NCBI GenBank assembly: GCA_031963465.1 | Contig: JASSUG010000010.1 | Location: forward strand, 1-44,269 | Source of the DNA: Mycoavidus cysteinexigens_B | GTDB lineage: Bacteria; Pseudomonadota; Gammaproteobacteria; Burkholderiales; Burkholderiaceae | Direction: 5' to 3' | DNA: 44,269 bases | In this document: positions 1 through 8,546 of the stretch, piece by piece | Position numbering within the stretch: the stretch's first letter is position 1 | Layout: every line of letters begins with the position of its first letter | The notes under the pieces: generated by a model | Databases searched by the model: none | Seen by the model: the letters and a program-made list of their open reading frames with translations, nothing else | Told to the model about the DNA's origin: nothing | Translations under genes and position numbers: made by a program

Positions 1-591
1 GCTAAGCTTTTTTTCTTGCATAAAAATTCACTGAACTTTGAGCCAACAAGAGTAGGCGGCCTACGCAACGCCAGCGCCCAAAAATGACTAACGCGTGGCT
101 AGTGATCGATTCTGGCTACAGATCGAAGGCGTGGCAAGGAAACACCTAAATTAAACGAATAGACGAGTAAGTTAGCATCAATCGCTGAACTGCGCCAGCA
201 GTTTGGCAATGATCCACATCGATAGACATTAAAAGCAAAGCAGCTACACATTGGGTTGATCTAGCATCCATTCATTAAAGCGTTCAATCCCCCCTTGGGG
301 AACATAAAAGTTGTCCTTATAAAAGGCAAGGTAGCCCAAAGATATCCACAGATATTGTGCATAACTACGTTGAAAAGTATCTGATATCTTTCTCAAAGGC
401 AGATGGGACAAGGCTATCTTTAGATTGACTAAGTTTTAGCAACGGCGCGTATTTGCCGCAAGCGTTTTAGGTTTTCTATTATCATGACTGCTTTCTACGG
501 CGTACAGAGAGGGGGGGCGGTAAGCAAAGCCCACTTGGCTCTGCTGGCCGTTTCCTAAAAACCAAAGGCGGTAACGCTGGAGCTTGTGATA
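1..591. other. Intergenic region, no gene recognised
   Basis: I see no convincing coding region, RNA gene or mobile element end here. Open frames are short, lack a ribosome binding site and show no recognisable protein family. The stretch just before tadA contains a G-rich run near 508-518. It may hold the tadA promoter, but no clear -35/-10 pair can be picked out by eye. Confidence 0.5.
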
Positions 592-1086
592 ATGGCGTCT
601 GACGCTGAACGAGATACGCATTTTATGGCGCTGGCTCTTGCTGCGGCACGCGCAGCGCAAGCCGCAGGTGAAGTGCCAGTAGGTGCCGTGGTGGTGCGAG
701 ATAATCAAGTGATTGCGACAGGGTTTAATCAACCTATCAGCACACACGATCCATCTGCCCATGCTGAGATGAATGCGCTACGCACAGCAGCCCATAGGCT
801 TGGCAATTACCGATTACCGGGGTGTGAGCTCTATGTCACACTTGAGCCTTGCCTGATGTGTGCGGGGGCCATGATGCATGCGCGCATTGCGCGCGTGGTG
901 TTTGGCGCATACGATCCTAAAACCGGGGTAGGGGGGAGTGTACTTAATGCATTTGCTAATCCGCAACTGAATCACCATACGCAAATTAGCGGCGGCGTAC
1001 GGAGTACGGAATGCGCGCAATTATTGAGTGGTTTTTTTGCGGATAAGCGCCGCGCATTACGGGATGCGCGACCATCAAAATCATGA
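592..1086 (+). CDS. tadA: tRNA-specific adenosine deaminase TadA
   Basis: TadA deaminates adenosine 34 to inosine in the anticodon of tRNA-Arg(ACG), allowing one tRNA to read several codons; it is normally essential and cytoplasmic. The 164-residue protein has the complete zinc-dependent deaminase signature: HAE at His57-Glu59, with Glu59 the proton shuttle, and PCLMC at Cys87 and Cys90 as zinc ligands. The PCLMCAGAMMHARI stretch is typical of bacterial TadA rather than cytosine deaminases. I chose ATG 592 because a GGAG at 579-582 is well spaced for it; a GTG at 586 is in frame but too close. The gene overlaps ldcA by four bases (ATGA), so the two are probably co-translated. This pair looks like ordinary chromosomal backbone. 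Confidence 0.96.
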   Translation: MASDAERDTHFMALALAAARAAQAAGEVPVGAVVVRDNQVIATGFNQPISTHDPSAHAEMNALRTAAHRLGNYRLPGCELYVTLEPCLMCAGAMMHARIARVVFGAYDPKTGVGGSVLNAFANPQLNHHTQISGGVRSTECAQLLSGFFADKRRALRDARPSKS

Positions 1087-2015
1087 GCAAAAATTTTAAT
1101 CTGACATTGGTCGCGCCCTCTGGCTATCCGTTGGAGGCGGCTACGGTAGATCGTGGCCTTGAGCGTTTGCGTGCCTATGGCTGTCAAATTGACAATGAAG
1201 AGGCGGCGCAGCGGCGTTATCAGCGCTTCGCTGGCACAGATGATGAACGGGCAGCTGATTTTAATCGGCTGGTTGACCCAGCGTGTGTGCGCCCGGATAT
1301 TGTGCTTGCGGTACGAGGGTCGTATGGCGCCACACGGATTTTACCTAAACTCGATTATGCAGGGTTGCGGCGTCGCTTTAAGGGTAGGGCGACAGCCTTT
1401 GTGGGGCATAGTGATTTTACGGCAATCCAGATGGCGTTGCTGGCTCAGGCTGGGTTAGTGACATTTGGCGGCCCGACTTTATGCAGTCACTTTGGCGCTG
1501 AAACAATAGATGAATTTACTCTGCATCATTTTTGGCAAGCACTTCAATCTCCGCAGATCCATTTCAATAGCACTGTGCGTCAGGCGCAGTCGGTGGCAGT
1601 AAGCGGTACGCTATGGGGCGGTAACCTGGCGATTATTGCGTCGTTGATTGGCACGCCTTATCTACCGCACATAGAGAACGGTATATTGTTTATTGAAGAT
1701 GCCAACGAACATCCGTTTCGGTTGGAGCGAATGATTTATCAGTTATATTTTGCGGGTGTGCTGGCTCGTCAGCGCGCGCTTGTGCTGGGTAATTTTAGTG
1801 GGATTCGGCTGGCTTCCCATGATAATGGCTATGACTTGTCGGCGATGGTCGAGCAGATGCGCGCAGTGATTGGCATCCCAATTGTGACAGGTTTGCCGTT
1901 TGGGCACTGCGATAAGCTTGTCACGCTGCCGGTGGGTGGACATGCACAGCTAGTCGCAGATGAACAGGGTTTTACGCTGACCGTGGATGGCTATCCGCAC
2001 CTAATGAGAAATTAA
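1083..2015 (+). CDS. ldcA: Muramoyltetrapeptide carboxypeptidase (LD-carboxypeptidase, S66)
   Basis: LdcA removes the terminal D-alanine from murein tetrapeptides in the cytoplasm, turning over recycled cell-wall peptides for reuse. The 310-residue protein has the usual length for peptidase family S66. The catalytic triad is recognisable: the nucleophile Ser110 in GHSDFTA, Glu205 in FIEDANEHPFR, and His275 in GLPFGHCDK. The start ATG at 1083 overlaps the stop of tadA. Keeping a murein recycling enzyme means the organism still makes and recycles peptidoglycan. Nothing in the sequence looks degenerate. Confidence 0.94.
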   Translation: MSKNFNLTLVAPSGYPLEAATVDRGLERLRAYGCQIDNEEAAQRRYQRFAGTDDERAADFNRLVDPACVRPDIVLAVRGSYGATRILPKLDYAGLRRRFKGRATAFVGHSDFTAIQMALLAQAGLVTFGGPTLCSHFGAETIDEFTLHHFWQALQSPQIHFNSTVRQAQSVAVSGTLWGGNLAIIASLIGTPYLPHIENGILFIEDANEHPFRLERMIYQLYFAGVLARQRALVLGNFSGIRLASHDNGYDLSAMVEQMRAVIGIPIVTGLPFGHCDKLVTLPVGGHAQLVADEQGFTLTVDGYPHLMRN

Positions 2016-2094
2016 AGTGTGTCAAGCGGATTATTTTTTCTAATTATTAGAACACAGCGGCCGCAGCAATGGTAAAATCCGCGACTCACTCCTT

Positions 2095-2416
2095 GCCGGG
2101 GTGATGAAATTTGGTAAACATAGCGGACTTAAAATTTGAGTGCCTGGCTGGAAACGGCCAGCGTAGAACCCTTCAAATTCGGTGAACCCCCTGGCGCACG
2201 CGCCGAGGCAACGCCGAGCCAAGCTTTTTGTAGCCGGGCAGTACTGGTGCAAAAAGAAGGTGTAGAGACTAGACGGAGGGCACCTACTGCGCATTAGCGC
2301 TAGGGTGAAGGCATAGTCCAGCGCACAAACAGCGGCAACGCTGGCGTTTAAAGACGTAGTGTGAAGAAAATCCGCCGCCTAAAGGCTTGCCGGTTCGAGT
2401 CCGGTCCCCGGCACCA
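2095..2416 (+). tRNA. tRNA-Leu(UAA), interrupted by a group I intron
   Basis: The 5' exon is 2095-2130 and the 3' exon 2367-2416. Together they form a standard class II tRNA: acceptor arm GCCGGGG (2095-2101) with CCCCGGC (2406-2412), discriminator A, encoded CCA (2414-2416), a D arm with ATG/CAT, anticodon stem GCGGA/TCCGC with loop CTTAAAA, a long variable arm (GCC..GGC) and a T arm with TTCGAGT. The anticodon is UAA and the interruption falls right after U34. A T-run at 2421-2426 follows. The intron must splice out for the cell to read UUA codons, unless a second copy exists elsewhere. Confidence 0.93.
2131..2366 (+). ncRNA. Group I self-splicing intron in the tRNA-Leu(UAA) anticodon
   Basis: This 236-nt insertion sits between U34 and A35. 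Conserved group I core elements are visible: P-like/Q segments around 2197-2224 including GAGCCAAGC; an R segment around 2259-2284 (AGAGACTAGACGG); and an S segment around 2302-2320 with ATAGTCC. P7 can be drawn as GACTA (2267-2271) with TAGTC (2314-2318). P1 can be drawn as exon ACTT (2127-2130) with intron GAGT (2138-2141), giving the expected U-G wobble at the 5' splice site. The last intron base (2366) is G, as required. The core resembles the cyanobacterial/plastid tRNA-Leu intron class. It encodes no homing endonuclease. Confidence 0.9.
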
Positions 2417-2419
2417 GTC

Positions 2420-3204
2420 CGTTTTTTGATAGATTAAAATATCAGCGAACATTTTTGGGTTTTTCCTAAAAAATCCTTGGCTTAAGCCAGATTTCCGTAC
2501 CTTCTCAATAACCCGGGGCAACCCTCGCGCAACACTGCGTTGTTTGGTCGACTGGCTTCGTCAAGATCGGCGGAGCAGCGTGCTCGCGCGACGTAAGGAA
2601 TTTCGCTTGTAAACGGTAGAGGGGGGAGGTTAACGTTCATCGTGTCGACATCATTTCCTCCATATTTATGACCCTCCCCACAAAATTTACCCTACCCGAC
2701 ATCACACGAGAAAGGCTCAAGCCGCAGGATCAGGAATTGCGAGCGTGGATCGAGCAACTCGCAGAAGTAGCCAGTGGCTTGGAGCAGGAGCAACTAAAAC
2801 AGGAGGCCGCCCGACTCAAAAAAGCCAGGGGTATGTAGCTTGAAAAGCGCTGTGCTGAAGAAACTCTCAGCACAGTACGTCGCCGAAGCCGATCGGACGC
2901 CGGCGGTCATGGAGGTGAGCATGGAGCGACGGATTGGTCAAAACCATCCATCACTTGCTGGAAGAGAGGGGGCAGTTGATAGTGCTCCAAAGCGGATACG
3001 CTAGGCCCCCGTATGGTAAATTGTCCTCAATCGCTAACGCTCAAGAAGGGGCAACCCGTTGAAAACCATCTCTATTCAGTTTCGCGATAAACGGGATATC
3101 CGGCCCTTGCCGCCCATCCCTGACGAGTTGGTCATCGGTATGCACAAGCTGTTCGATACCAAGGTCAATGCACGCGGACTGAATAAGTATTTGCATTCAA
3201 TATC
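2420..3204. other. Remnant-rich region downstream of tRNA-Leu
   Basis: No complete gene is recognisable. Two short adjacent frames look like fragments of a former gene or genes: 2668-2838 (56 codons, starts MTLPTKFTLPD, Lys/Glu-rich helix) and 2840-3004 (from a TTG, 54 codons). A third short frame at 3059-3241 starts from TTG and contains KTISIQFRDKRDIRPLPP. I recognise no family for any of them. A tRNA gene is a common integration site, so debris of integrated elements here is unsurprising, but no integrase or attachment repeat can be seen. Confidence 0.45.
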
Positions 3205-3666
3205 ATGGCACCAAAAATTACTCATGTTGCACGCTTCTTAGTCTCTGGCTTAACCGTACGTACAAAAAATCACGATGAGTTCAATCAGGAAACCGCAAAA
3301 ATTCCTGGCTTGTGGGCGCAGTTCTTGGCTAGTGGCACCGCAGATAGAATTCCGGGCCGGTTGTCCGATACGCCGATTTTCGGTGTGTATTCAACCTACG
3401 ACTCTGACCTTACCAGCTTTTACAATGTCACAGCGGGCGTGTCCGTCACAACTTCGAATCCTGATTTCAGTAATATTGAGGTTCAGGAAGGCAAATACCT
3501 GGTCTTCGAAGCTAATGGCCCAATGCCCACAGCTCTTTTTCAAACCTGGGCTGCAATTTGGGCGTACTTTGAACAGCATCCACATGTGAAGCGAAATTAT
3601 CTAACTGACTTTGAATTGTATAGCGGTCCGGAGGAAGTCCAGATTCATATCGGGGTCGCCTCATAA
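3205..3666 (+). CDS. GyrI-like/AraC effector-binding domain protein
   Basis: This 153-residue protein resembles the stand-alone effector-binding domain shared by GyrI (SbmC), integron-associated effector-binding proteins and the C-terminus of some AraC regulators. These bind small molecules or, for GyrI, DNA gyrase. Support comes from the overall pattern: an N-terminal strand ending in a G-L-T-V-R type turn, the W-A-Q-F segment, GVYSTYDSD in the middle, and a C-terminal block with FQTWAAIWAYFEQ and DFELYSG. No DNA-binding domain is attached. The ATG at 3205 has no obvious ribosome binding site and overlaps a short upstream frame, so the N-terminus or expression may be compromised. Ligand unknown. 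Confidence 0.7.
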   Translation: MAPKITHVARFLVSGLTVRTKNHDEFNQETAKIPGLWAQFLASGTADRIPGRLSDTPIFGVYSTYDSDLTSFYNVTAGVSVTTSNPDFSNIEVQEGKYLVFEANGPMPTALFQTWAAIWAYFEQHPHVKRNYLTDFELYSGPEEVQIHIGVAS

Positions 3667-4361
3667 ACGATCAGTAACTGTAATAGCCTGCAATTAAAAA
3701 CACTCCGACCTGCAATCAACGCGATTTTCGACCTAAAAGAACGATAGGAATCTTGGCGGGTCTTGCTGGGGCATCCTCATCAGCAGAAAATATTGCCACT
3801 TTTTATGCACCAAAGCACCGCTATCAGCGGATGAAGTATTCATTTGCCTATATCTCCTTGATCTGAATATTCACTTAGCACCCACTACCAATGACGGCCC
3901 CGAAGTTTTTAAAAATCTCTATCGATCAGGGTGCGTCTAAAAAAAGCAGCGATATTTGCATACCGCTGCCCAAAGGGAGGAAATGCCAAAGCCATGTTGC
4001 ATCGAAGGGATGCTTATCTTCAATCAACCTTTCTGTCGCTAGTATGGGTAGCAAGGGATATTCACAACAAGGTGAATTTTTATTTTTTATCGTTACGAAT
4101 TTAGTGCAATAAAAATTCGTGCTTGCCTCGCTTTGCGGCTTTTGTTGCAAATTTTTCTCTTAGAAAATAGAACAATTAAAATCAAAAAAGATCATCTAAT
4201 TTTTCGACTGTGTTCTACACTTTAGTGACTTAGAGGAGTTTTTTTACGCTGTTTGATAGACATAACGAGATAATGACTGAAGCAACTGCTTGGATTACTC
4301 AAGAATAAGCTATTAATTTTTACGCATAACGAGCAAGATTTTTTTCCTTTTGCCTGCACTT
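3667..4361. other. AT-rich intergenic region, no gene supported
   Basis: About 700 bases without a convincing gene. Short open frames exist on both strands between about 3890 and 4150, but neither has a ribosome binding site or a recognisable protein family. The stretch from 4140 to 4345 is particularly AT-rich and could carry the promoter of the downstream binding-protein gene. Confidence 0.45.
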
Positions 4362-5453
4362 ATGGATGATCAAACTAAACTTTTTATTAATCGTCGAAAA
4401 GCCGTTAAAAAAATGGCAGTTGCCACTTTAACTTCCCTTTGCGTTCCATTTATGATGACCCCTTCTCGAGCCTCTTCAAAGCGAATCTTAATTCGGGATT
4501 CAGGCGGGATAATTAATCAGGCATATAACGAGGTGCTCTATAAGCCTTTTTCTAAAAAAATGGGCATTGAAGTGATTGGCGTTCCTGCAAGCGCAAATCC
4601 TACCGCGCAGATTCAAACGATGGTTCAATCAAAGAACTATTTGTGGGATATGGCCGCTTTGGGGGAAATGGCTATCCTACTGCTAACAACCGGCACCGGC
4701 GACAAATGTTTTCTGGAAAAACATAAACTTGAGCATGACTCTGTTATTTCACGAATTCCGCCACAATTCATGTCACCTTATGGGGTGGGAACAAATGTAT
4801 ATTCTACCGTGCTGGCTTATCGCACTGATGCGTTCAAAAAACATCAGGCACCGCAAACATGGAAAGATTTATGGGATATAAGGAGTTTTGCAGGGCGGCG
4901 TGGGTTATATAAGTACCCGCTTGATATGATCGAAATTGCGTTAATGGCTAATGGCGTCCCCGCCAGTGAGATTTACCCTTGCGATCTTGATCGGGCGTTT
5001 CGTAGTCTTAGTAAAATCAAGCGGGATATTAGTGTCTGGTGGACGAGTGGGCCACAAGTTGAGCAGCTGCTAAAATCCGGCGAGATAGATCTAACACCAG
5101 CTTGGATATCTCGTGTGCAAACAGCAATAGATGCAGGCGCGCCAGTAGCATTTACTTGGCACCAGCATATTTACCAGTGCGATAGCTGGGCAATTTTAAA
5201 AGGCACACCTAATGCAGAGGCCTGCCGCGAATTTATCAAATTTGCCTCAGACCCAGAGCGACAGGCGCTGCTTGCAGCATACGCGATTGGCCCAACACAG
5301 CCTGATGCTTTCAATTATATTAAACCAAAGCAAGCTATAAATCTTACGAGTTATCCGGCGAATCTTGAGAGGGGGCGACACATTGATGCTGCCTATTGGT
5401 GCAAAAATCAAGATCACGCCATCCAACGGTTTAATGATTGGATGCTAAGTTAA
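4362..5453 (+). CDS. Periplasmic substrate-binding protein, PotD-like (polyamine-type ABC uptake)
   Basis: The 363-residue protein belongs to the extracellular solute-binding family related to spermidine/putrescine-binding PotD. Such proteins deliver a small substrate to an ABC importer. The N-terminus has a basic RRKAVKK followed by a hydrophobic stretch ending near SRAS, a Sec or possibly Tat signal peptide. Family-like features include the segment VPASANPTAQIQTMVQ, PYGVGTNVYSTVLAY and a Trp-rich HQHIYQCDSWAI region. I chose ATG 4362; a TTG four codons earlier is less likely. No permease or ATPase gene lies next to it, so it is an orphan here and its substrate cannot be named. It could also bind an iron complex, since that family is close. 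Confidence 0.8.
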   Translation: MDDQTKLFINRRKAVKKMAVATLTSLCVPFMMTPSRASSKRILIRDSGGIINQAYNEVLYKPFSKKMGIEVIGVPASANPTAQIQTMVQSKNYLWDMAALGEMAILLLTTGTGDKCFLEKHKLEHDSVISRIPPQFMSPYGVGTNVYSTVLAYRTDAFKKHQAPQTWKDLWDIRSFAGRRGLYKYPLDMIEIALMANGVPASEIYPCDLDRAFRSLSKIKRDISVWWTSGPQVEQLLKSGEIDLTPAWISRVQTAIDAGAPVAFTWHQHIYQCDSWAILKGTPNAEACREFIKFASDPERQALLAAYAIGPTQPDAFNYIKPKQAINLTSYPANLERGRHIDAAYWCKNQDHAIQRFNDWMLS

Positions 5454-5538
5454 CGCAGCGCTTAAATAGAACTGTATATCTGTTTCCAAGTAGAGGCTAT
5501 GTGATTCATAAATTCGTCTAGCCTGTGCGGCATGAGGT

Positions 5539-6441
5539 CTATGGTGTGCATAGAAGTTGCTCCAGCGCTGGCTCCAGTGCCGGCTGGCGCCAGGCAAAGC
5601 CCGCTGCCAGCGTGCGGCGCGGTGTCAGGCGCTGGCCGCCCAGCAGCAGCACCGACATTTCGCCCAGGGCCAGGCGCAGCGCCCAGGCCGGCGCTGGCAG
5701 CAGGCCGGGGCGGCGCAGCGCACGGGCCAGGCATCGGGTGAAATCTTGATTGCGTACTGGCTCTGGCGCGCAGGCGTTGAAGGCGCCACTGCACTCTTCG
5801 TGGTGCAGCAGGTGGTCGATCAGGCCGACCTGGTCGTCGATGTGTATCCAGGGCATCCACTGCTGGCCGCTGCCCAAACGGCCACCCAGGCCGATGCGGA
5901 AAACGTGCCGCAAGCGCATCAGCATGCCGCCCTGCGAAGCAAGCACGGGCGCGGTGCGCAGCACTGCCACGCGCACCCCCCATTGGACCGCACGCTCGGC
6001 CTCGTGCTCCCAGGCCACGCACAGGCGGCTGCCGAAGTCGGCCTGCCCCGGCGTGCTGTCTTCATCCAGCAACTGCTCGCCGCGGTCTCCATACCAGCCC
6101 ACCGCCGAGCCGGACAGCAGCACGCGCGGCGGCGTGGGCTGCCGGCCCATCCAGTCCACCAGCGTGCGGGTCAGGTCCACGCGGCTGCGCCACAGCAGGT
6201 GGCGCCGGGCCTGCGTCCAGCGGCGGTCGGCGATTGGCGCGCCCGCTAAGTTGACGACGGCGTCCACGGGCGGACCGCCGTCGAGTTCCTGCAGTCGGGC
6301 CATGCCGCGCGCGCCGCTGCACAGCGCGGAAACCTGGTGCGGGCTGCGGCTCCAGACCCACAGTTCGTGGCCTTGCCGCTGCCAGTGCTGGCACAGCGCG
6401 TGGCCGATCAGGCCGGTGCCGCCCGTGAGCAGAATGCGCAT
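5539..6441 (-). CDS. TIGR01777-family NAD(P)-dependent epimerase (YfcH/SDR39U1-like)
   Basis: The 300-residue protein is an extended short-chain dehydrogenase. It begins with the nucleotide-binding motif GGTGLIG at residues 7-13, contains VVNLAGAPI, the SGSAVGWYG segment with the active-site Tyr, and ends with the DUF1731-like tail (RRTLAAGFAWR). The substrate of this family is not established. ATG 6441 follows an AGGAG. It lies 40 bases downstream of the short-chain dehydrogenase gene on the same strand, so the two probably form an operon. The base composition is far more GC-rich than the surrounding genes, which suggests transfer from a high-GC beta-proteobacterium such as a Comamonadaceae member (inference), or a foreign segment in the assembly. 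Confidence 0.88.
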   Translation of the reverse strand: MRILLTGGTGLIGHALCQHWQRQGHELWVWSRSPHQVSALCSGARGMARLQELDGGPPVDAVVNLAGAPIADRRWTQARRHLLWRSRVDLTRTLVDWMGRQPTPPRVLLSGSAVGWYGDRGEQLLDEDSTPGQADFGSRLCVAWEHEAERAVQWGVRVAVLRTAPVLASQGGMLMRLRHVFRIGLGGRLGSGQQWMPWIHIDDQVGLIDHLLHHEECSGAFNACAPEPVRNQDFTRCLARALRRPGLLPAPAWALRLALGEMSVLLLGGQRLTPRRTLAAGFAWRQPALEPALEQLLCTP

Positions 6442-6481
6442 GGTGTGTTCTCCTTGAAAGATGTGTTGCATGCGGTGAGCT

Positions 6482-7180
6482 TCACCACGGTAGGCGCTGG
6501 CCATCGTAGGCCCAGAAGCCGCCGCTGTCCTCGGGGGCCAGGCCGTCGAGCAGCACCAGCAGATCGCCCGCCGCATCGGCCGCCGGACGACCGATCTGGG
6601 CACCGCGAAACGGCGCCGACAGGGCGGAATCGACTGTGCCCGGGTGCAGGGCAGCGACCACGGCCTGGGGATGAGTGCGGGCCAGTTCGATGGCGGCGGT
6701 TTTCACCACCATGTTTAGCGCGGCCTTGGAGGCGCGGTAGCTGTACCAACCGCCCAGGCGGTTATCGCCAATGCTGCCCACTTTGGCCGATAGCACTGCG
6801 AACATACTGCGTCCACCCCGCGTCAGCAAAGGCGCAAAGTGCGCCAGCGCCAGAGCCGGCCCGATGGTGTTGACGGCGAAGCTCGCCGCGAGGTGCTCGG
6901 GGCGTAGATCGCCCAGGCGTTTTTCGGGTGCGCCTGTGGGCCCCTGCAGCATGCCCGTGGCCACCACCACTAAGTGCCAGGGGGCCAAGGGACGCAGGGC
7001 TTGCGCCGCCTGGGCCACGCTGGAGGGGGAGTCAAAGTCGACACGGGGCGTGCTGCCACGCCCCAGCGCGCGCACCTCGGCACAGCGAGGGTCGGCGCGC
7101 AACCGGGCCGCCATGGCGCCGCCGATGGTGCCCGAGGCGCCGAGAATCAGGGCGCGATAGCCTGTGGGAAGGGATCGCAT
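6482..7180 (-). CDS. SDR-family oxidoreductase (CsgA/C-factor-like)
   Basis: The 232-residue protein is a classical short-chain dehydrogenase: cofactor-binding GASGTIGG near residues 14-21, a catalytic Tyr-x-x-x-Lys in YSYRASK, and the typical HPGTVDS after the active site. It resembles the C-factor/CsgA-type SDRs of unknown substrate. ATG 7180 is preceded by AGGAG. It is the upstream partner of the epimerase and shares its very high GC content. Both together are a small foreign cassette between a binding-protein gene and an IS element. Confidence 0.88.
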   Translation of the reverse strand: MRSLPTGYRALILGASGTIGGAMAARLRADPRCAEVRALGRGSTPRVDFDSPSSVAQAAQALRPLAPWHLVVVATGMLQGPTGAPEKRLGDLRPEHLAASFAVNTIGPALALAHFAPLLTRGGRSMFAVLSAKVGSIGDNRLGGWYSYRASKAALNMVVKTAAIELARTHPQAVVAALHPGTVDSALSAPFRGAQIGRPAADAAGDLLVLLDGLAPEDSGGFWAYDGQRLPW

Positions 7181-7205
7181 GGGGGGCTCCTTTTACGTTC
7201 TGTGG

Positions 7206-7292
7206 CTATAGCTCCTCCAGCCGCTCGCGCACGCTGCGCGCCTGGGCGAGCAGCACCTCCCGCTGCGCCTCGGGCATCACTGCAATTTTCAT
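7206..7292 (-). CDS. Possible 28-residue small protein upstream of the SDR gene
   Basis: A 28-codon frame starting MKIAVMPEAQ and ending RERLEEL has a good ribosome binding site (GGGAG six bases before the ATG) and stops 25 bases before the SDR start. The protein would be a charged helix. It has no recognisable family. It may be a genuine leader gene of the cassette or the trimmed end of a longer gene cut off by the insertion boundary near 7345. Confidence 0.3.
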   Translation of the reverse strand: MKIAVMPEAQREVLLAQARSVRERLEEL

Positions 7293-7386
7293 GAGCACTC
7301 CCGATCTCCGGCGGCATGCCAGAGGCAGCGCGGCGCGCTGGTCTTATGGCGTAATGTACTAGACAAAATTATTTTTGTCTTAGACA

Positions 7387-8446
7387 CTGATGTTACGCAG
7401 TGTAGCGTAGGATTGCTAGATTTATGCTTATCCGAGAATGGAGATGACTAAGGAAGAGTTAGAGCTATACGTGCGATTATTTGTTGAGCAGTTTTGGTAA
7501 AGCGACAGCGACGGGCTTATCCGCCATGGTGGATGGAGCAGTAAGCCATGACGCGGTAACGCGTTGGCTATCAGAGCGAGACGATGGGGTACTGATTTTT
7601 AATGACACCATTCAAGAAAAGCCCTGTACCGATGAAAACGAGGTAATCAGTTGGCACTATGATCACGTTGCAAGTCGGACCGTAAAAGGCATCAATCTGC
7701 TGAATGCGTTGTATAGCAGTGGCGACGTATCGATTCCGGTGGCATTTGAGGTTGTACGTAAGCCCTTGGTATTTTCAGACGTTAAAACCCGCAAGATCAA
7801 ACGTGCATCGGAAGTCACCAAGAATGAGCAGTTGCGTGCCATGGTGCAAACCTGCGTGAATAATGCGCTGAAATTTCGCTATGTACTGATGGACAGTTGG
7901 TTTTCGGCAAAGGGGAACTTCGAATATATTCGTGCGAAAGGGAAGGATTTTGTGGCTGCGATCAAAGATAACCGGCTTGTAGCCCTAAGTCTTGACGTAC
8001 GCAAAGAAGGCCGGTTCCAACGCGTAGAAGAACTGCAATTATCTGATCAACAAGCAGTGCGCGGCTATCTCAAGGGCTTCGAGCAGGAAGTCTTGATCAT
8101 ACGCCGAGTCTTTACAAACCGAGACGGCAGCACGGCTACTTTGAATCTGGTGTGCAGCGATTTAACGCTAGACGGACCGAGCGCTGCGGCAATCTACCAA
8201 AAACGGTGGAAAGTCGAAGTGTTTCATAAATCACTTAAATCCAATGCCGCTTTAGCCAAATCTCCTACCCGACGGCCTACCACTCAGATCAACCGTGTGT
8301 TCATGGTTGTCTATGCAGTTTTTAAACTCGAATGTCTCAAAATGAAGCATTCCATTAACCATTTTGCATTGCGCTCCAAACTCTATGTCAATTCTTTGCG
8401 CTCTGCTTATCAACAACTCGCCGTTCTAAAACGTGCGTAGCATCAG
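7387..8446 (+). mobile_element. IS701/IS4-superfamily insertion sequence
   Basis: The transposase gene is bracketed by inverted repeats: CTGATGTTACGCA at 7387-7399 and its near-complement at 8434-8446 (12 of 13 bases match). The right repeat overlaps the transposase stop codon. The ends may extend about three bases outward. Flanking TTAG and TTAA could be imperfect remains of a target duplication, but this is not certain. The palindrome AGACAAAA-TTAT-TTTTGTCT at 7361-7380 lies immediately to the left. Confidence 0.75.
7444..8440 (+). pseudogene. IS701-like DDE transposase, frameshifted
   Basis: The main frame carries the DDE catalytic pattern: Asp in IFNDT, Asp in LMDSWFS and Glu in KVEVFHKSLK, with the preceding YQKRW forming a YREK-like signature. 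It lacks a proper start. The natural beginning appears to be ATG 7444 (MTKEELELYV), which runs into a stop at 7498-7500. Removing the single C at 7474 joins it to DYLLSSFGKATATG in the main frame. The gene therefore seems inactivated by a one-base insertion about ten codons in, unless this is a sequencing error. Other copies in the genome may supply active enzyme. Confidence 0.75.
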
Positions 8447-8546
8447 ACATTAACTTCGAACACACAAAAAATCTGAGGCACTTGTATCTCAAGTTAAAAT
8501 ATGTAGAATTATCATTTTCCCCCAGCTTTCAGTAAAAAATCACCCT

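Noticed and set aside
436..762. 108-codon leftward frame over the start of tadA
   Set aside because: It overlaps the clear tadA gene on the other strand and shows no domain.
2095..2416. tmRNA (ssrA) as an explanation of the tRNA-like ends
   Set aside because: The exons make a full tRNA-Leu with a UAA anticodon, and the insert has group I core motifs and no tag-peptide reading frame.
3891..4150. Overlapping short frames on both strands
   Set aside because: Neither has a start signal or a family; they are most likely chance frames in intergenic DNA.
5557..6457. Long rightward open frames of 230 and 235 codons
   Set aside because: They lie opposite the epimerase gene in very GC-rich DNA, where stop codons are rare; their proteins are compositionally biased and match no family.
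7361..7380. Palindrome AGACAAAA-TTAT-TTTTGTCT as an intrinsic terminator
   Set aside because: The stem is AT-rich and adjoins the IS left end; it may simply be the preferred target or a flank of the IS.
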